From Motacilla alba alba (lineage: Eukaryota > Chordata > Aves > Passeriformes > Motacillidae): DNA of 64,000 nucleotides. The stretch lies in assembly GCF_015832195.1 (NCBI RefSeq), contig NC_052018.1, forward strand, positions 26,378,115 to 26,442,114, read 5' to 3'. The notes beneath the pieces are model-generated. The model did no database searches and had not been told where the DNA came from. It saw only the letters and a program-made list of their open reading frames with translations. A program made the position numbers and the translations under genes. Position 1 is the first letter of the stretch, and the number at the start of each line of letters is the position of its first letter. This document shows positions 50,034 to 61,397 of this stretch, in pieces.

Positions 50034-50996
50034 AGTGGAGCCCCTCAAGGATCTCTACTGGGTCTAATACTATTTAATATGTTCATCAGTGACAAGGACA
50101 GAGGAATAAATGCACTCTCAGCAAGTTTAAAGATGACACCAAGCTGAGTTGTGTGTTTGATTTGCTTGAGGTACAGGACACCATCCGGAGGGACCTTGTC
50201 AGGTTTGGGAGTTGGGCCCATGGCAATCTCATGAGGTTTAATGAGAGCAGGTGCAGGGTTCTGCACCTGGGTCAGGACAACTTCTGGTATCAATCCAGGC
50301 TGAGGAATGAGCAGGTCCAGAGCAGCCCTTCCCAGAAGGACTTGGGGGTGCTGGTGGATGAGAGGCTGGACATGATGTGTTAATGTCAACTTGCAGCTCA
50401 GAAAGACAAACATATCCTGGAACCAAAGCAATGTGGGCAGCAGAGTGAGGGAGGGAATTCTGCCCCTCTGCTCTGGCCTTGTGAGATCCCAGCTGGAGCC
50501 TTGCATCCACCTCTGAGGTCCACCAACACAAGAAACACCTGGGCCTGCTAGAGCAGGAGGAGACATGGACCACCAGGGCCAGAACTGCTCTTCCAGGATG
50601 AAAGGCTGAGAGTTTGGGTTGTTCAGCCTAGAGGAGGGAAGACACTGGCACTGAGATTGTTGCAGGCTTTTAGTACACAAAGAAGGCTTATAAGAAAGAT
50701 GGAGAACTTTTAGCAAGGCCTGTGGTGGCAGAACAAGGGCCAACAGTTTTTGGCTGAAGGACACTGAAGGTTTAGACACGAGGAAGGCATTTTTTACCAT
50801 GAGAGGTGAGGCATATGAACAGGTTGCTCAGAGAAGCTGTGGATGCTCTGTCCCTGAGAGCATAAAACACCAAGATGTTTGGGGCATACCGTAATCTGGT
50901 TTAGTAAAAGGTGTCCCTGTCCTTTGCAGAGGGGTTGGACTGCATGGTCCTTGAAGGTCCCTTCCAACCTGAGTCTTTCTATGATTTTTATTCTGA
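50034..50996 (+). mobile_element. 5'-truncated CR1 LINE with RT domain and 3' end
   Basis: In plus orientation the sequence begins at the CR1 reverse-transcriptase block Gly-Ala-Pro-Gln-Gly-Ser, followed by Leu-Phe-Asn-Met-Phe-Ile-Ser-Asp. The catalytic Phe-Ala-Asp-Asp box is altered to Lys-Asp-Asp-Thr-Lys around a frame break near 50130. Then come Trp-Ala-His-Gly-Asn-Leu-Met-Arg-Phe-Asn, Val-Leu-His-Leu-Gly, and Asp-Leu-Gly-Val-Leu-Val-Asp-Glu (50340-50365), after which stops accumulate. The 3' end (from about 50940) is TGCATGGTCCTTGAAGGTCC, CTTCCAACCTGAG and TTCTATGATTTTTATTCTGA, the CR1 terminus. It is a pseudo-element. A 251-codon minus-strand frame (50045-50800) is an antisense shadow. 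Confidence 0.92.
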
Positions 50997-52513
50997 TATC
51001 CTGATTCCTTTAAGGGATTTTCAAAAATAATTCTGAAATATCCTGTAAATTCATTTAAATAGTTGCAATTCAAATGCAGTACTTAGAGCTTCCACTGTTT
51101 TCTGTGTGTATTCATAAGGTAAAACTGAATGGTATATGACCCAGTTATAAAAACTGTAGGTGTAGGTTTCCTACAAGTCCAACAAACAGTATCATTTGTG
51201 TTCCTTTAAAAGCCAGGCTTTCCACTAAGATGCACATTATCATAGCTAGAATGAGGACTATATTTTCAGTGGATAATATGTTTGATCATGAAGGATTTGG
51301 ATCTTAAAATTTTTCATGTGCCTATATAGATTTCTGCAGATTGGCTTGTTATTTAAACTCTTTACTGAAGTCTACCCACTAGCATGCAAATACACTTAAT
51401 TTGCTGAGATATTTACAGACTATTCACTTTGTTAGTTCACTGTCAATTATTTGTGGAAGCTGGTGATAGACATCTACTTTCCAGGGAAATTGAGCACTCT
51501 AATTAGTTTTGGCTAAATGTGCCTTTGGATAAACAGGGTGTCTTAAGAAAGATTATGGAATGTGATCCTAGGTTCTTCATTATGCAGGCAGACTCCTCAA
51601 CACTGCTGAAAGTTTATGTGCTTTGGTCTGTTCTTATGAAACCATAGTAAGCTGGTGACTGCAGCATTGTGCTGGGAGATTCAAGCCCTAACATGACTGT
51701 TATCTTGCTTCTTAACATTTAACAGCTCACATCACTCACATCATCAGTTTCCCTTCTTTCTCTTTCTTCCATATTTCTTTTCAATTTGCAGTTTTATTTT
51801 AAGCCTTTATTTTAGGCTAGAGGCAAACTGCAAATATTACTTAGTTTAACTGGCATCTCTGCATCTTTTTTTTTTCAACCGATCTCCCTCTAATCCAGTG
51901 CAGCTCTTGACTCATGATATTTTTATTCACTTTAGACATCAAAATGATTGCAAATATAATGGCCATATTTTATTCCTTTTGATCCTTCAGCCCAGGCATC
52001 ATTACATACACTGTGCACATTTTATTAAAAAAATAAAGGCAGTTAACAGTAAAGCCCAAATGAATTAAAGTACTTGGCTTGTATAGTAAGACTTGCCATA
52101 AGTTCTTATTCTTACATGTGATTATAATTTTTGGAAATTAACACACAATTCGAGATCTTGGTTATGTTAAATGAATAGGGAAAATGAGTGAAAAGAGGGA
52201 AAACAATCTTATTGCATGAGAAAAGATTTATGTGTATATATATACACACAGAGATCTACATAAATATATATTAAAATTTGTGTTGTATGGATACAAATTA
52301 TCCAATATGTTTCTCAGTTCAGCTAGAGTATTCTTTTTTGTATAATGTTGGGGTGGTATTTAAAATACAGTTTTGTGAGGGTTTATTTGTTTATTTCTTT
52401 GTTTGGGTTTTTCTGTAGTATATATTTTTTCTCCACTTTAGATGGAGTGAGTCCATAAAAAATGAGTGAATTTTGAAAAGTTTTCTGCTATAATGACATT
52501 TTGTCCTCAACAA
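50997..52513. other. Unique AT-rich DNA, no gene seen
   Basis: No exon or repeat recognised. A perfect 18-bp palindrome, TGTGTATATATATACACA, lies at 52231-52248. Confidence 0.55.
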
Positions 52514-52816
52514 AATCATAATATTATAGAATAATTCAGGTTGGAACATACCTCATGAGGTCTTTCATCCAAACTTTTCTTCACAGCAGGGTTAAAAAAT
52601 AATAGAGACTGAGCTGTTCGGGGTTTTATCCAGTCAGGTCTTGAAAATCTCCAAGAGCAGAGGCTACAAAACAATCTGGGAAACTTGCTCTAGTGTTTAA
52701 TCATGGTCAAATTTTGTCCTTATGTCAGACACAATTTGAATTTTTGGTCATTGCCTCTCAACCTCCTGACATGCCCAGCTGTGAGTAGTCTGTCTGCATC
52801 TCCTTTCTATCTTCCC
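52514..52816 (-). mobile_element. CR1 LINE 3' end (minus strand)
   Basis: Starting from the left, AATCATAATATTATAGAATA and TTCAGGTTGGAACATACCTC are the reverse of the CR1 terminus. They are followed by CTTGAAAATCTCCAAGAGCA, a block with CAATCTGGGAAACTTGCTCT and a CATTGCCTCTCAACCTCCTG block, in the order expected for CR1 3' sequence on the minus strand. It is diverged and lacks the RT region. Confidence 0.85.
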
Positions 52817-53603
52817 CAGAGGGACTGGGGATCTCCTTAAATGCTCTGAAAGCTGCCCCATTTTCAGGCAGAAGTGGAAGGCATCTTGAATGACATTGAA
52901 GTGTAACATTTTTCTTCTGGGGATAAATTTCATGTCAAGAATTTTCTCCTTCTTTAGAAACACGAGTTTTGAATTTTTCTGTACTTTATGTAAATACTTT
53001 CACAGGATTTATAAATTCATTTAATCCACTTACTACTTGGCAGGTCTGGAAACCTCAACTCTTCAGTAACTTTCTTGGCTTCAGCACCATGAGTTGTAGG
53101 CAGTGTCTTTAATGTGGGTTCTTGTGCTTGATTTTACTTTCTTATCTGAATTTGTTAAGTTCTAGTCTGTGAGTCTGGGAATTTCTATAAAGGTATTTGG
53201 CATGCTGTGGGGATATTGAATTCATGTGAAATAATTTGGCTATTTGATGTGTTCAGTGTTTGTGTGTATTGTTAGTGACTCTGTGTACCAAAATAACATT
53301 TACCTTAGACTTTGATTTATTATAAGGCATTACTTAGAATTACCTTGATACATAAAGAGTTTTTTCTTAAAACCTAGGGTTGAATACAAGGTCATCATCA
53401 TTGGAGGGAGATTAATCTTTATTCTTTTGTCAGATTTGCCCCTTAGCCAGGGAAGTATTCCCAGCAGAGGACACATAATTTTAGCATGGACTTTTGGTGC
53501 AGCATTGCAAGAGAAGGGAAGAGGAATTATGAAATAACCCTGGTTGCTGAGCAGTGTTGCAGTTTCTGTTTGGTAAAGAGAAGTTTTAGCACTGGGCAGT
53601 AGC
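52817..53603. other. Unique DNA, no gene seen
   Basis: Nothing recognised. The first 60 bp may be a decayed extension of the adjoining CR1. Confidence 0.5.
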
Positions 53604-53626
53604 TGTGTGTGTGTGTGTGTGTGTGT
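53604..53626. repeat. (TG)n microsatellite, about 11 units
   Basis: Perfect TG dinucleotides followed by ATGCATGC, alternating purine-pyrimidine throughout, which favours Z-DNA. The minus-strand Met-His-Thr-His peptide is an artefact. Confidence 0.93.
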
Positions 53627-55935
53627 ATGCATGCAAGAGGCGCAAAGAATGACAGCTCAATGAGTTATAAATGTGCTGCAACATTTCCTTCTCCCTTCTC
53701 AGCAAGTTTATGGCTAGGAAAAAAAGTAACACCCCACTACTGCCTAATTATGGTCCTTTGCAACAGGACTTATTCTTGAAGATCTTTGTACTCAAAACTT
53801 TGAAACACTGTTTTCTTTTGCTTAAAATTTACAAAGTACAGGAACACATCAAAATATGAAGATAATGAGAGTAAAGTCTCTCAGAAAGTGGGCAATACAG
53901 GGAGTGAAGTGTGTCTAGCACTGCAGTCAATCCCTTTTAATGAAAATTTGCCTCCTGGACAGAATCAGAGAATCTCCTCTGAAATATGAAGCAGCGATGA
54001 GTGATATTAGCTGATGATATGGTTCTGTATAACTTTATACATTTTTCTTAGTGTAGGTCATCATAAGAGTGCCCAAAGAATAATTATCTTGGTAATTTTT
54101 TTAATCTTGGATTAATATATTGCATAGCATTGTGGTATATTTATAAAAAGCTATGCTATTTTTTATCCTAAAGACAACACCCATCTATTGACCTACCAGT
54201 CTATCTATCTGGCTTTTGTTTGCAATAAATTTTAGACACTTTATCAAAAGTATATTTGATTTATGCATGTACATATGCATTATTCAGGATGAATGAGGAG
54301 TGCTCTAATGCATTTCAGAAGGCATTTTTTAAATCCAATTTCTGAAAGGAAAAAATTAATAATGTAGAAATGTTTAAAAGCTGTTTAAAATTCTAGACAT
54401 TTTTCCTTTGAAATCTGGGTTTCCTATTCTGTCTTTATTGTATATTAAATTATGAAGACTAGGAGAACATGAGAAATGCTGTGAAGTTTCTTTGTCAGTC
54501 ATTGCCTGAGCTGCTAGGACAGTCTTGGGTTAGAAATTGACCTCAACCCAGCCAGAAAATTAGATTAAAGAAGAACTTCAAATCACATGCCTCAATTGAG
54601 TATTACACATGCAAACTATGAATATATGCAAAATATCATGATTTTGAAAACTTCTGAATATAATGACAGAATATAGAGAAAAAGCTGCATTTTTAGAAGA
54701 CACTTAGGCACTTTGGTGCTCATTGTTGCATAGCCTTGAGGACGGACACAGAATGTGACATAGACAACAAAGGTGTGAGTCATAATTGCAAATGATACGT
54801 CCTAATTTTAGCTGTCCAATACCGGATTAATTACCCTCTATTGTTTTTATGGTCACAACGAGGACAGCTTAATACAGCCACATCCTACGTATAACTTTAA
54901 GAACATGCGCCTAGTTTTCCTGCATCCCTCACATTTCTAAATAATGCTTTTTACAATCTCCCTGCTTCCATTAGGTGAGAAGACAATACAAGGTTGACTA
55001 CAACTGCTGAAAGAACAGTGAAGAAGAAAGGCCAGTGAAAATGTTGAAAACCAGATCTAAGATGATCAGTGTATGGATGGTGACTGAACAAAAACAAAGA
55101 AACAAAACCAAAAAAAAACCCCACCCCCCAGAAAAGGGAAAAAAAGGTGGAAAATGTGCTCGAATAATCCTCTGAAGAGGATTGTCCTTGTTCAAAAATG
55201 TTTCTGAAGAGATGTTCTTGTTCAAAAAGCCCAGATCCTTAAATACTTGGTTGCCAACCACGCAATTTGGGAGATTTTGTCTTTTTTTCAGTACTTGCAG
55301 TGACCTGTGCAACAGAAGATACTAACAGTATGAAAAAGTGCAGCAAGAACTGGTAGTCACAGGGAATGTTGTGAGTTCCTATGACAACTGAGGACTGTCT
55401 GGAGGCTGTAAAAGAATCCCATCTTAAATATATGCTACTTAAAATGATCAAAGAGAATATTTTCCTTTTACTCTTGAATTTTCATTCAGAATTAGTTGCC
55501 TGCTTACTACCAAGCTGAATACTAATAACATTCCTTACCATGACAAAGGCTGTGGTTGCAGCTTGAAAACGTCTTGTGAATAATGTAAAACCTATATTCC
55601 GCAAAAATTATTAATAAAACTACCATAGGGAAAAAAGTTCTCCATGTTTATTCATTTATTTTAACTTCCTTTGCTTTTAAAAATGATAGCTTATAAATAG
55701 TTCACTGGACAGACCATAGGCTAGGCTGATAAATTTTCATGTGTTTGTCATGGGGAAAATATTAAATTTCATGCTTTGTCACAGATTAATAGAAAAACCA
55801 TATTAATACAATGCAGAAAATTTATATAATTTCAGAGTCATGCCTAGAAGGAAAACAGAATTAAATAAGAGTTTACATAGGAAAAGAACGGCAATACAAT
55901 GTTATGACATCTTGAAATTTCTCTATAGTGAAAGA
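53627..55935. other. Unique AT-rich DNA, candidate conserved block at 54690-54960
   Basis: No exon or repeat family recognised. A minus-strand 104-codon frame (54998-55312) has a run of hydrophobic residues from an A-rich plus strand and is not convincing as a gene. Confidence 0.5.
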
Positions 55936-55940
55936 GAACC
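55936..55940. repeat. 5-bp target-site duplication GAACC (left)
   Basis: GAACC directly precedes TGTCATGG and recurs directly after the opposite end at 57342-57346. Confidence 0.88.
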
Positions 55941-57341
55941 TGTCATGGTTTGACGCTGGCCCAATGCCAGTGCCCCCATGAAAACCTATTCTCCCCTGGT
56001 GTCTGCTGTGAGATGCGATCAGAGACAGAGCAAAGCAGGCCTCCACTTGTAAACAAAGGAAAAACTTTATTGTCTTACAATTCTAATAAAATGAACACAC
56101 AGAGCAAAAATGGAAACCTTTCACACATTTCTCCTCCCCCCACTCAATTTTCCACAGCATGAAACAAAACCTTAGATCTTAATCCAGTCCATCACCCTTC
56201 AAATAATCAACTCAGTCCATCTCCACCCTTCTGGCAATCACCTCTCATTTCATCAAGGAGAGAGGAGCCCTCCTTGTGCCACCACAGGCAAATTCACCTG
56301 GAAACACAGCTGAGTCCAGCTGTGTTTCCACATCACTCAGCACTACACGTCGTGACTTCTTCCTTCCATGTTCAGTGCTCTCACCACTGCACATGGACCA
56401 GAGCTGCTTTTAGGGTTTCCCTTTTCAAGGATGCTTCGCCCAGTTCCAGGAGAAAACGACAGTCTCTCACCTTTTTGGGACACCAGTCCCCCCAATATTT
56501 CACCCCCTGGGGCCGAGGGGTCTCACCATCACTCATCGCCTGTCGTCTCCACTCACATCGCTCCTTTGGCACCAAGCCACTGCCTCCCCCTAAAATGCAG
56601 TCTCTGTATTATAGGAAAGATTCTGTCCATGGCCATACAAGAAAAGTCCAGCCAAAAGCCACTCCATCATCTCCTCCACCTAGGATTTTTCTCAACTTCT
56701 CTCAGTCCTTCTTCACTTGCACAACTCTGCATCACACTTGCGCATTTTCTCTTATCCGTCTCTCTCCTCCTTCGACTCCCGGAGGATCAGCATTTGCAAG
56801 GTTTCCATCGTCTCACAGAATTTTAACATTTGGGTTAAAATCACAGTCTCTGCTCATCTCAAACTCCCACATTGGCTCACTGGGCACTCTTCCCTTGTCG
56901 CCCCCCGTTCTCTTCCTTGGCCAGGCCGGTGCTATCAAGTTTCAAGATAGCACTGGCACCTCTCTCTTTCTCTCTCTCTCCTGAGGAAGGGGGGCTGCCC
57001 GCTGCCTCTCCGAGTTCTTCCACCCTTCTGTCTCTGTGGGGAACTCACTCTTGTCCAAGCCATCGCCTCCCTTCCCTGCCCAAGGCTCCGGCCTACCTCC
57101 CTCGGCCTCGTGGCTTCCCCTCCCCCGCCCAGCCCGAAGCCGGGCAGGGGAGGTCTGAACTCTTCCATCCACCGGAACCAAGAGAGAGTTCCCCTGGGAG
57201 CTCCTCGCTTTTAACCCCTGTGTTCTCAGAGGCGTATCCATATCCTCAATGGTCAAACCAGGTGCCAATATTCACATCTGAGCACCTATTGGTTTGACCA
57301 CCACCACCTCCCAAAAACTCATTTTCTCTCAAACCACGACA
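55941..57341 (-). mobile_element. Complete 1.4 kb solo LTR of a songbird-type ERV (minus strand)
   Basis: The ends TGTCATGGTTTG and CAAACCACGACA are near-perfect inverted repeats, and the element is 1401 bp. GAACC flanks both ends. A 5-bp duplication fits ERVL-class integrases. On the minus strand it starts TGTCGTGGTTTGAGAGAAAA. It has an AATAAA signal in GACAATAAAGTTTTTCC (56066-56071 as TTTATT on plus), about 125 bp before its 3' end. A TTAAAAG motif (about 57208-57214) could be a weak TATA element, but its distance from the poly(A) signal would be unusually long. The part near 57050-57150 is G+C- and CpG-rich, unlike the surroundings. Antisense frames of up to 236 codons (56274-56984) are not genes. 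No internal ERV sequence remains. Confidence 0.93.
56066..56071 (-). terminator. Polyadenylation signal of the 1.4 kb LTR
   Basis: AATAAA on the minus strand, close to the 3' end of the LTR as expected for R/U5. It fixes the orientation. Confidence 0.7.
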
Positions 57342-57346
57342 GAACC
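57342..57346. repeat. 5-bp target-site duplication GAACC (right)
   Basis: Exact match to 55936-55940. Confidence 0.88.
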
Positions 57347-60300
57347 CCATAAAATACTGGCTTTGTCCCTGTTTATGTATATACTGAAAAGGAAAATCTT
57401 CACATCTTTCTGTGTGGTTTATCTCTGCTAAATACCCAGCTATCATCTAAGGTAATTACCCTAGGTTCTTCTTATAGAGAGAAATAGGCATTTCCTGAAG
57501 TTGTTTTTCACTTAGACTCAAATTTAAAGACGGGATTAAGTGCCTTCTGCATTTTTCTGGAATAATATGCTTCAGTCTCACATTTCATGTGGGCCTGTGG
57601 GATGAGTGATGGTTCTATTCTTTTTCATACAAGACATTAGAAAGTGTCAAATAAGGCAGTGGAGAAGAACAAGAACAATCCACAAGGAATTGGTCTTTTC
57701 TAGATGTTGGAACAAAGAATTAGTGCTTGTCTATATCTAGATACCTTAAAAGTTGTAAATGACTCAAAAGGTAAATATGACATAAACACCATAAAAGAAC
57801 ATAGTATTTTCCATTGCAAAGACTTATGGAAGAGACCTCAATGCGGCAAAAATTGAAGTGTATGACTGAAAAATTTACTTCAGTACTTCCTAAATTAATT
57901 AGATGCGTGTCATGTATCACACATACTTTCTCTGTAAAAAACTCCTTTTTTTCTTAGTGGAGTTCATCAGTATATCATGATAGCTTTTGGGTTTTTAGTC
58001 ACTTTGAAGTAATACAGCATCCAGCAAGTATTTTATCTCTATTTCTTTTTACTGGATCTCTGTAATATTAATTATTTTCCTCTCTTGATTTCAGCATTGC
58101 TGCTCTTGGGGTGCTATCATGTTATGCTCCATCAGCTGAAGCAATAATCATATAATCAGCAATTATATCTTCTCTGGAAGTATCACCAAGTGCCTCATAA
58201 CTCTCTTTCTACAGTATTTCACTGACACATTTAATCTCAAATGTTAATCTAGAAAACTGATAATGTACTCCTGGAGATTTAAAGGTACCTAAAAAGAGTT
58301 GTACCTATCTAATTTCACCTGCCAGCCCCCATGTTTCTTCTCTGAAATTGTAACAAGTTGCTTGATTTTTAATGGATGTTGCAAATCTTCTGGTGTCAGT
58401 CCTGGGCTGTGGTAATAGCCATGGTGCCATTTAACCTTCTGGTGTTAAAAATAGTGAGCCTTTCTTTTTTTTTTCTTTGCTTTTTTCTGATCCAGAAGTA
58501 GTGCTGATGCGTTCTCTAGTGACATCAACTTCCCCTCCTTTTTACTAGCTAAGGACAAAATTTTGATACTTTCAAACACTTCAAACATGCTTTAATCCAT
58601 AGCTTGTTGCCCTAACTTTACTGTTGATTATAGTGAAAACTACTCATGCAGCTTAACAACCGCATTTTGGGTATTCCAACTGCAGCAGGATTTATCTTAC
58701 TGCAAATACATATACATAACACTGCATTTATTTCTATGCAAATATGCTCAGATTCTCCAATTCCTTTAAATATATCATGGTACACTATGACAATATCTTC
58801 TCTGGATGTTAATTTTTTTGTTAGATGTCTCTTGCCTATATACTCAGCATGTTATGGATGGTCATTCAGTTATGAAAAATTGCCATTTGCCTTTGCTTTT
58901 TTTGGCTGTCACTTCCATCTTCACCACTTCTTTTGATTTAGTGTATCCTCTGCTGGTAGTAGTAGATGAAATGTGCTTTACCTTGCAAAAATTATCTTTT
59001 GTGGTTTCAGAATTTGGGTTCTTTTAGTACAGAAGACTTTTGTGCTATTCTCAATGCTGGCTTCCAGACCAAATTTGTCAGAAGAGCTGTCAAGGACTTT
59101 AGACTTATTTTTGTTTTATTTTCTCCCTCAGCCCTCCTGGCGGCCCCAGCATGAGTGATATGCCAACTCAGGACACAAAAAAACCTGTAATTATTTAATA
59201 GAGTAGAGACTTCATGGAGCTTGATATTGCAACTCTCTGCATTCCTCTCTTTATTAAGAATTTAACCTTTGCTCACTTCCCACTTCTAATGTTACCATGA
59301 GGCTTTTCCAACATCATTGCACATCCTATGAGTCTTCTAATATCAGTAAATTCTGTATTTCTGTTCACACTGAGTTAAGATTGCTCAGGTATATATGTTG
59401 ATTATGTATCACATACTTTCAAATTCATCAGATAAATTAGTACCTCTCTGTAAATGGGATTAAGTATTTTTAATTGAGAACAGAAGAAACTGTGAGGGGA
59501 AAGAACATTTTTTTAATCCCAGAATGGAAATATTACTTAATAACAGCAAGAGATTCTCCCTTTGGACCTTAATTAGAAGGAAGCAATACTTAAAGTTTTA
59601 AAATAAAAAAGAATTTTGGCGGTCAAGGGAAAAGACAACAGGCACACATAAACATATTTGGTAAACAGAACAGATTTGGTAAAACAGAATTTGTTTTCTT
59701 CCTAGCCTGTTTTATAAATAATTAAAATACTTGCTCAATAAGTTTCCAAACAAGCCTCTTTCTGAGAACAGTCTGTAAAACGAAGAGAAAATGAGGTCAT
59801 TTTGGAACTTTTACTACCCTGAAGAGATGTACACAGCCTTTCTGCAAAAACTGGCTAACATTTATAGATGATCTTTCACAAAAAGGAAAAAAAAAAAAAA
59901 AAACAAAGAAAGCTGTATTACAGCAGCACTCTCACTACTCTTGCATACTTACTAATGAAAACGTTTATGACTTTAAGATGATGACAAATACATAAACCAA
60001 GAGGCTAACTTCAAAAAAGAAGGTTCATGCTTCTAAGTGATTTTACATAGATGACAAGAGGTAACAAAGCTGAAAAAGAAGAGTGACAAAGCATTACATG
60101 AACAAAGATGTAAATAGATTAACCCCACAGAACTCTTAGGGAATAATTTCATTTGTTCAAGGACTAGCTAACACCTCATATCCTGTAGAAGGCTGTTTTC
60201 ATTGTACCAGGGTTTTGCAAAGTCAGGACAATGGAGAACAAGATAAAAGCCCATTGCTGTGATGAAGAAGACCTGTGGGCTGAAAAAAAAAAAAAAGGTA

Positions 60301-61165
60301 GTATCTTTTGAAAGTGCTCTCAAATTATCTACAGTTTCCTTCACCCCAGTCCTGCTAAGGAGAGCAACTCTAGAAAATCCTTATATCTCTGGCATGGAGC
60401 TCCTCTTGTGTTTATCCTCAAAGAACACAGAAGTTTTGGAAACTATTGATGTCAGCAATCAGCCCTGGTTAGTAATACGGCTCTGGCTGTGCTTTGAAGA
60501 TGCATGGGAAACCTTGAATCTGCTGAGGCACTGGTAACTTTAGAACACTCTCACCTTTAGCTTTGCTGCTTCTTCCCTTCTGTGGAAAGCTCTGTGGTTT
60601 GTCAGTTATTCAAAAGGTCTCTGAAAAACTTGCAGCAAAAGACAGTTGCCAGAGAGCAACTTTCTCTGTTAGAAAAAAATAAAAGCCAGAGCCAGAAGCT
60701 GGACCCTTCATGAAAAAATGCTAAGGATACTTACACTTTTGTTTGGGGTGGCTGGCACTGTAGGGATTGGGCGTTATGAGTGGCTGGGATGTAGGAGAAA
60801 AGGTAGAAAGGTCCACAATCAACATACAAGTGTAAATAATTCTAGTGAGACTGCAAAAATGAGGCAGTTTATGATTTTATTGGTAAATCTTAATTCTGCT
60901 ATAGAGTTGGGGGTTTTCTTGTTTTTTGTTTTTTTTTTTTTTGTCTGGGATTTTTTAAGAGAATTAACTTCTTCTCACATTGCCTGTAATGAATAGACAA
61001 GGGGAGCAATTACTATCTGAGGAGGCAGAAACTGTCAATGTGCTTTGTATATTTTGCTCAGCAGAAGCTTCTCATTTGGTCTTGCTGTAACCAAACCCGA
61101 GCAATCCAATATCCTTTTTTCTCATGTGTCTGCTACTTCTTGTTCTTATTCAAAGATGCAGCCTT
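57347..61165. other. Unique AT-rich DNA, no gene seen
   Basis: No exon or repeat family recognised. Homopolymers occur at 59887-59903 (A17), 60283-60296 (A14) and 60929-60942 (T14). Overlapping plus-strand frames at 58646-59158 and 60259-60996 are short and Phe/Leu-rich, with no motif. Confidence 0.55.
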
Positions 61166-61397
61166 TCAATACTTTAAGGGGACCCATATGAAAGATGGGG
61201 AATAACTTTTAGCAGAGCCTGTTGCAATAGGGCGAGGGTAGATTTTGATTAGACAGAAGGAAGAAAGAAGTTTTGTTACAATGGACATGGTAAAACACTA
61301 GAACAATTTCCAGCAGATGTGGTAGAAAACATTCCATGTCAGGTTGGATGGAGTTCTGAGACACCTGATCTAGTTGATGTCCCTGTTCATTGCAGAA
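61166..61397 (+). mobile_element. CR1 LINE near-3' fragment, both ends truncated (plus strand)
   Basis: TCAATACTTTAAGGGGACCC, ATGAAAGATGGGGAATAACT, GCAGAGCCTGTTGCAATAGG, a GTCAGGTTGGATGGAGTTCT block and CTGATCTAGTTGATGTCCCT follow the CR1 order just before the terminus. The final TTCCAACC...TTCTATG tail is absent, so the element was cut by a later deletion or the remaining tail has decayed. Confidence 0.85.

Noticed and set aside
50045..50800. 251-codon minus-strand open frame
   Set aside because: It lies antisense to a CR1 reverse-transcriptase and 3' region that is clearly readable on the plus strand.
54998..55312. 104-codon minus-strand frame with hydrophobic segment
   Set aside because: The hydrophobic run of Phe, Leu and Val comes from A-rich plus-strand homopolymers; no conserved pattern.
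56274..56984. 236-codon plus-strand open frame, rich in Ser, Pro and His
   Set aside because: It lies wholly within the 1.4 kb solo LTR, antisense to its transcription, in a C-rich tract with few stop codons.
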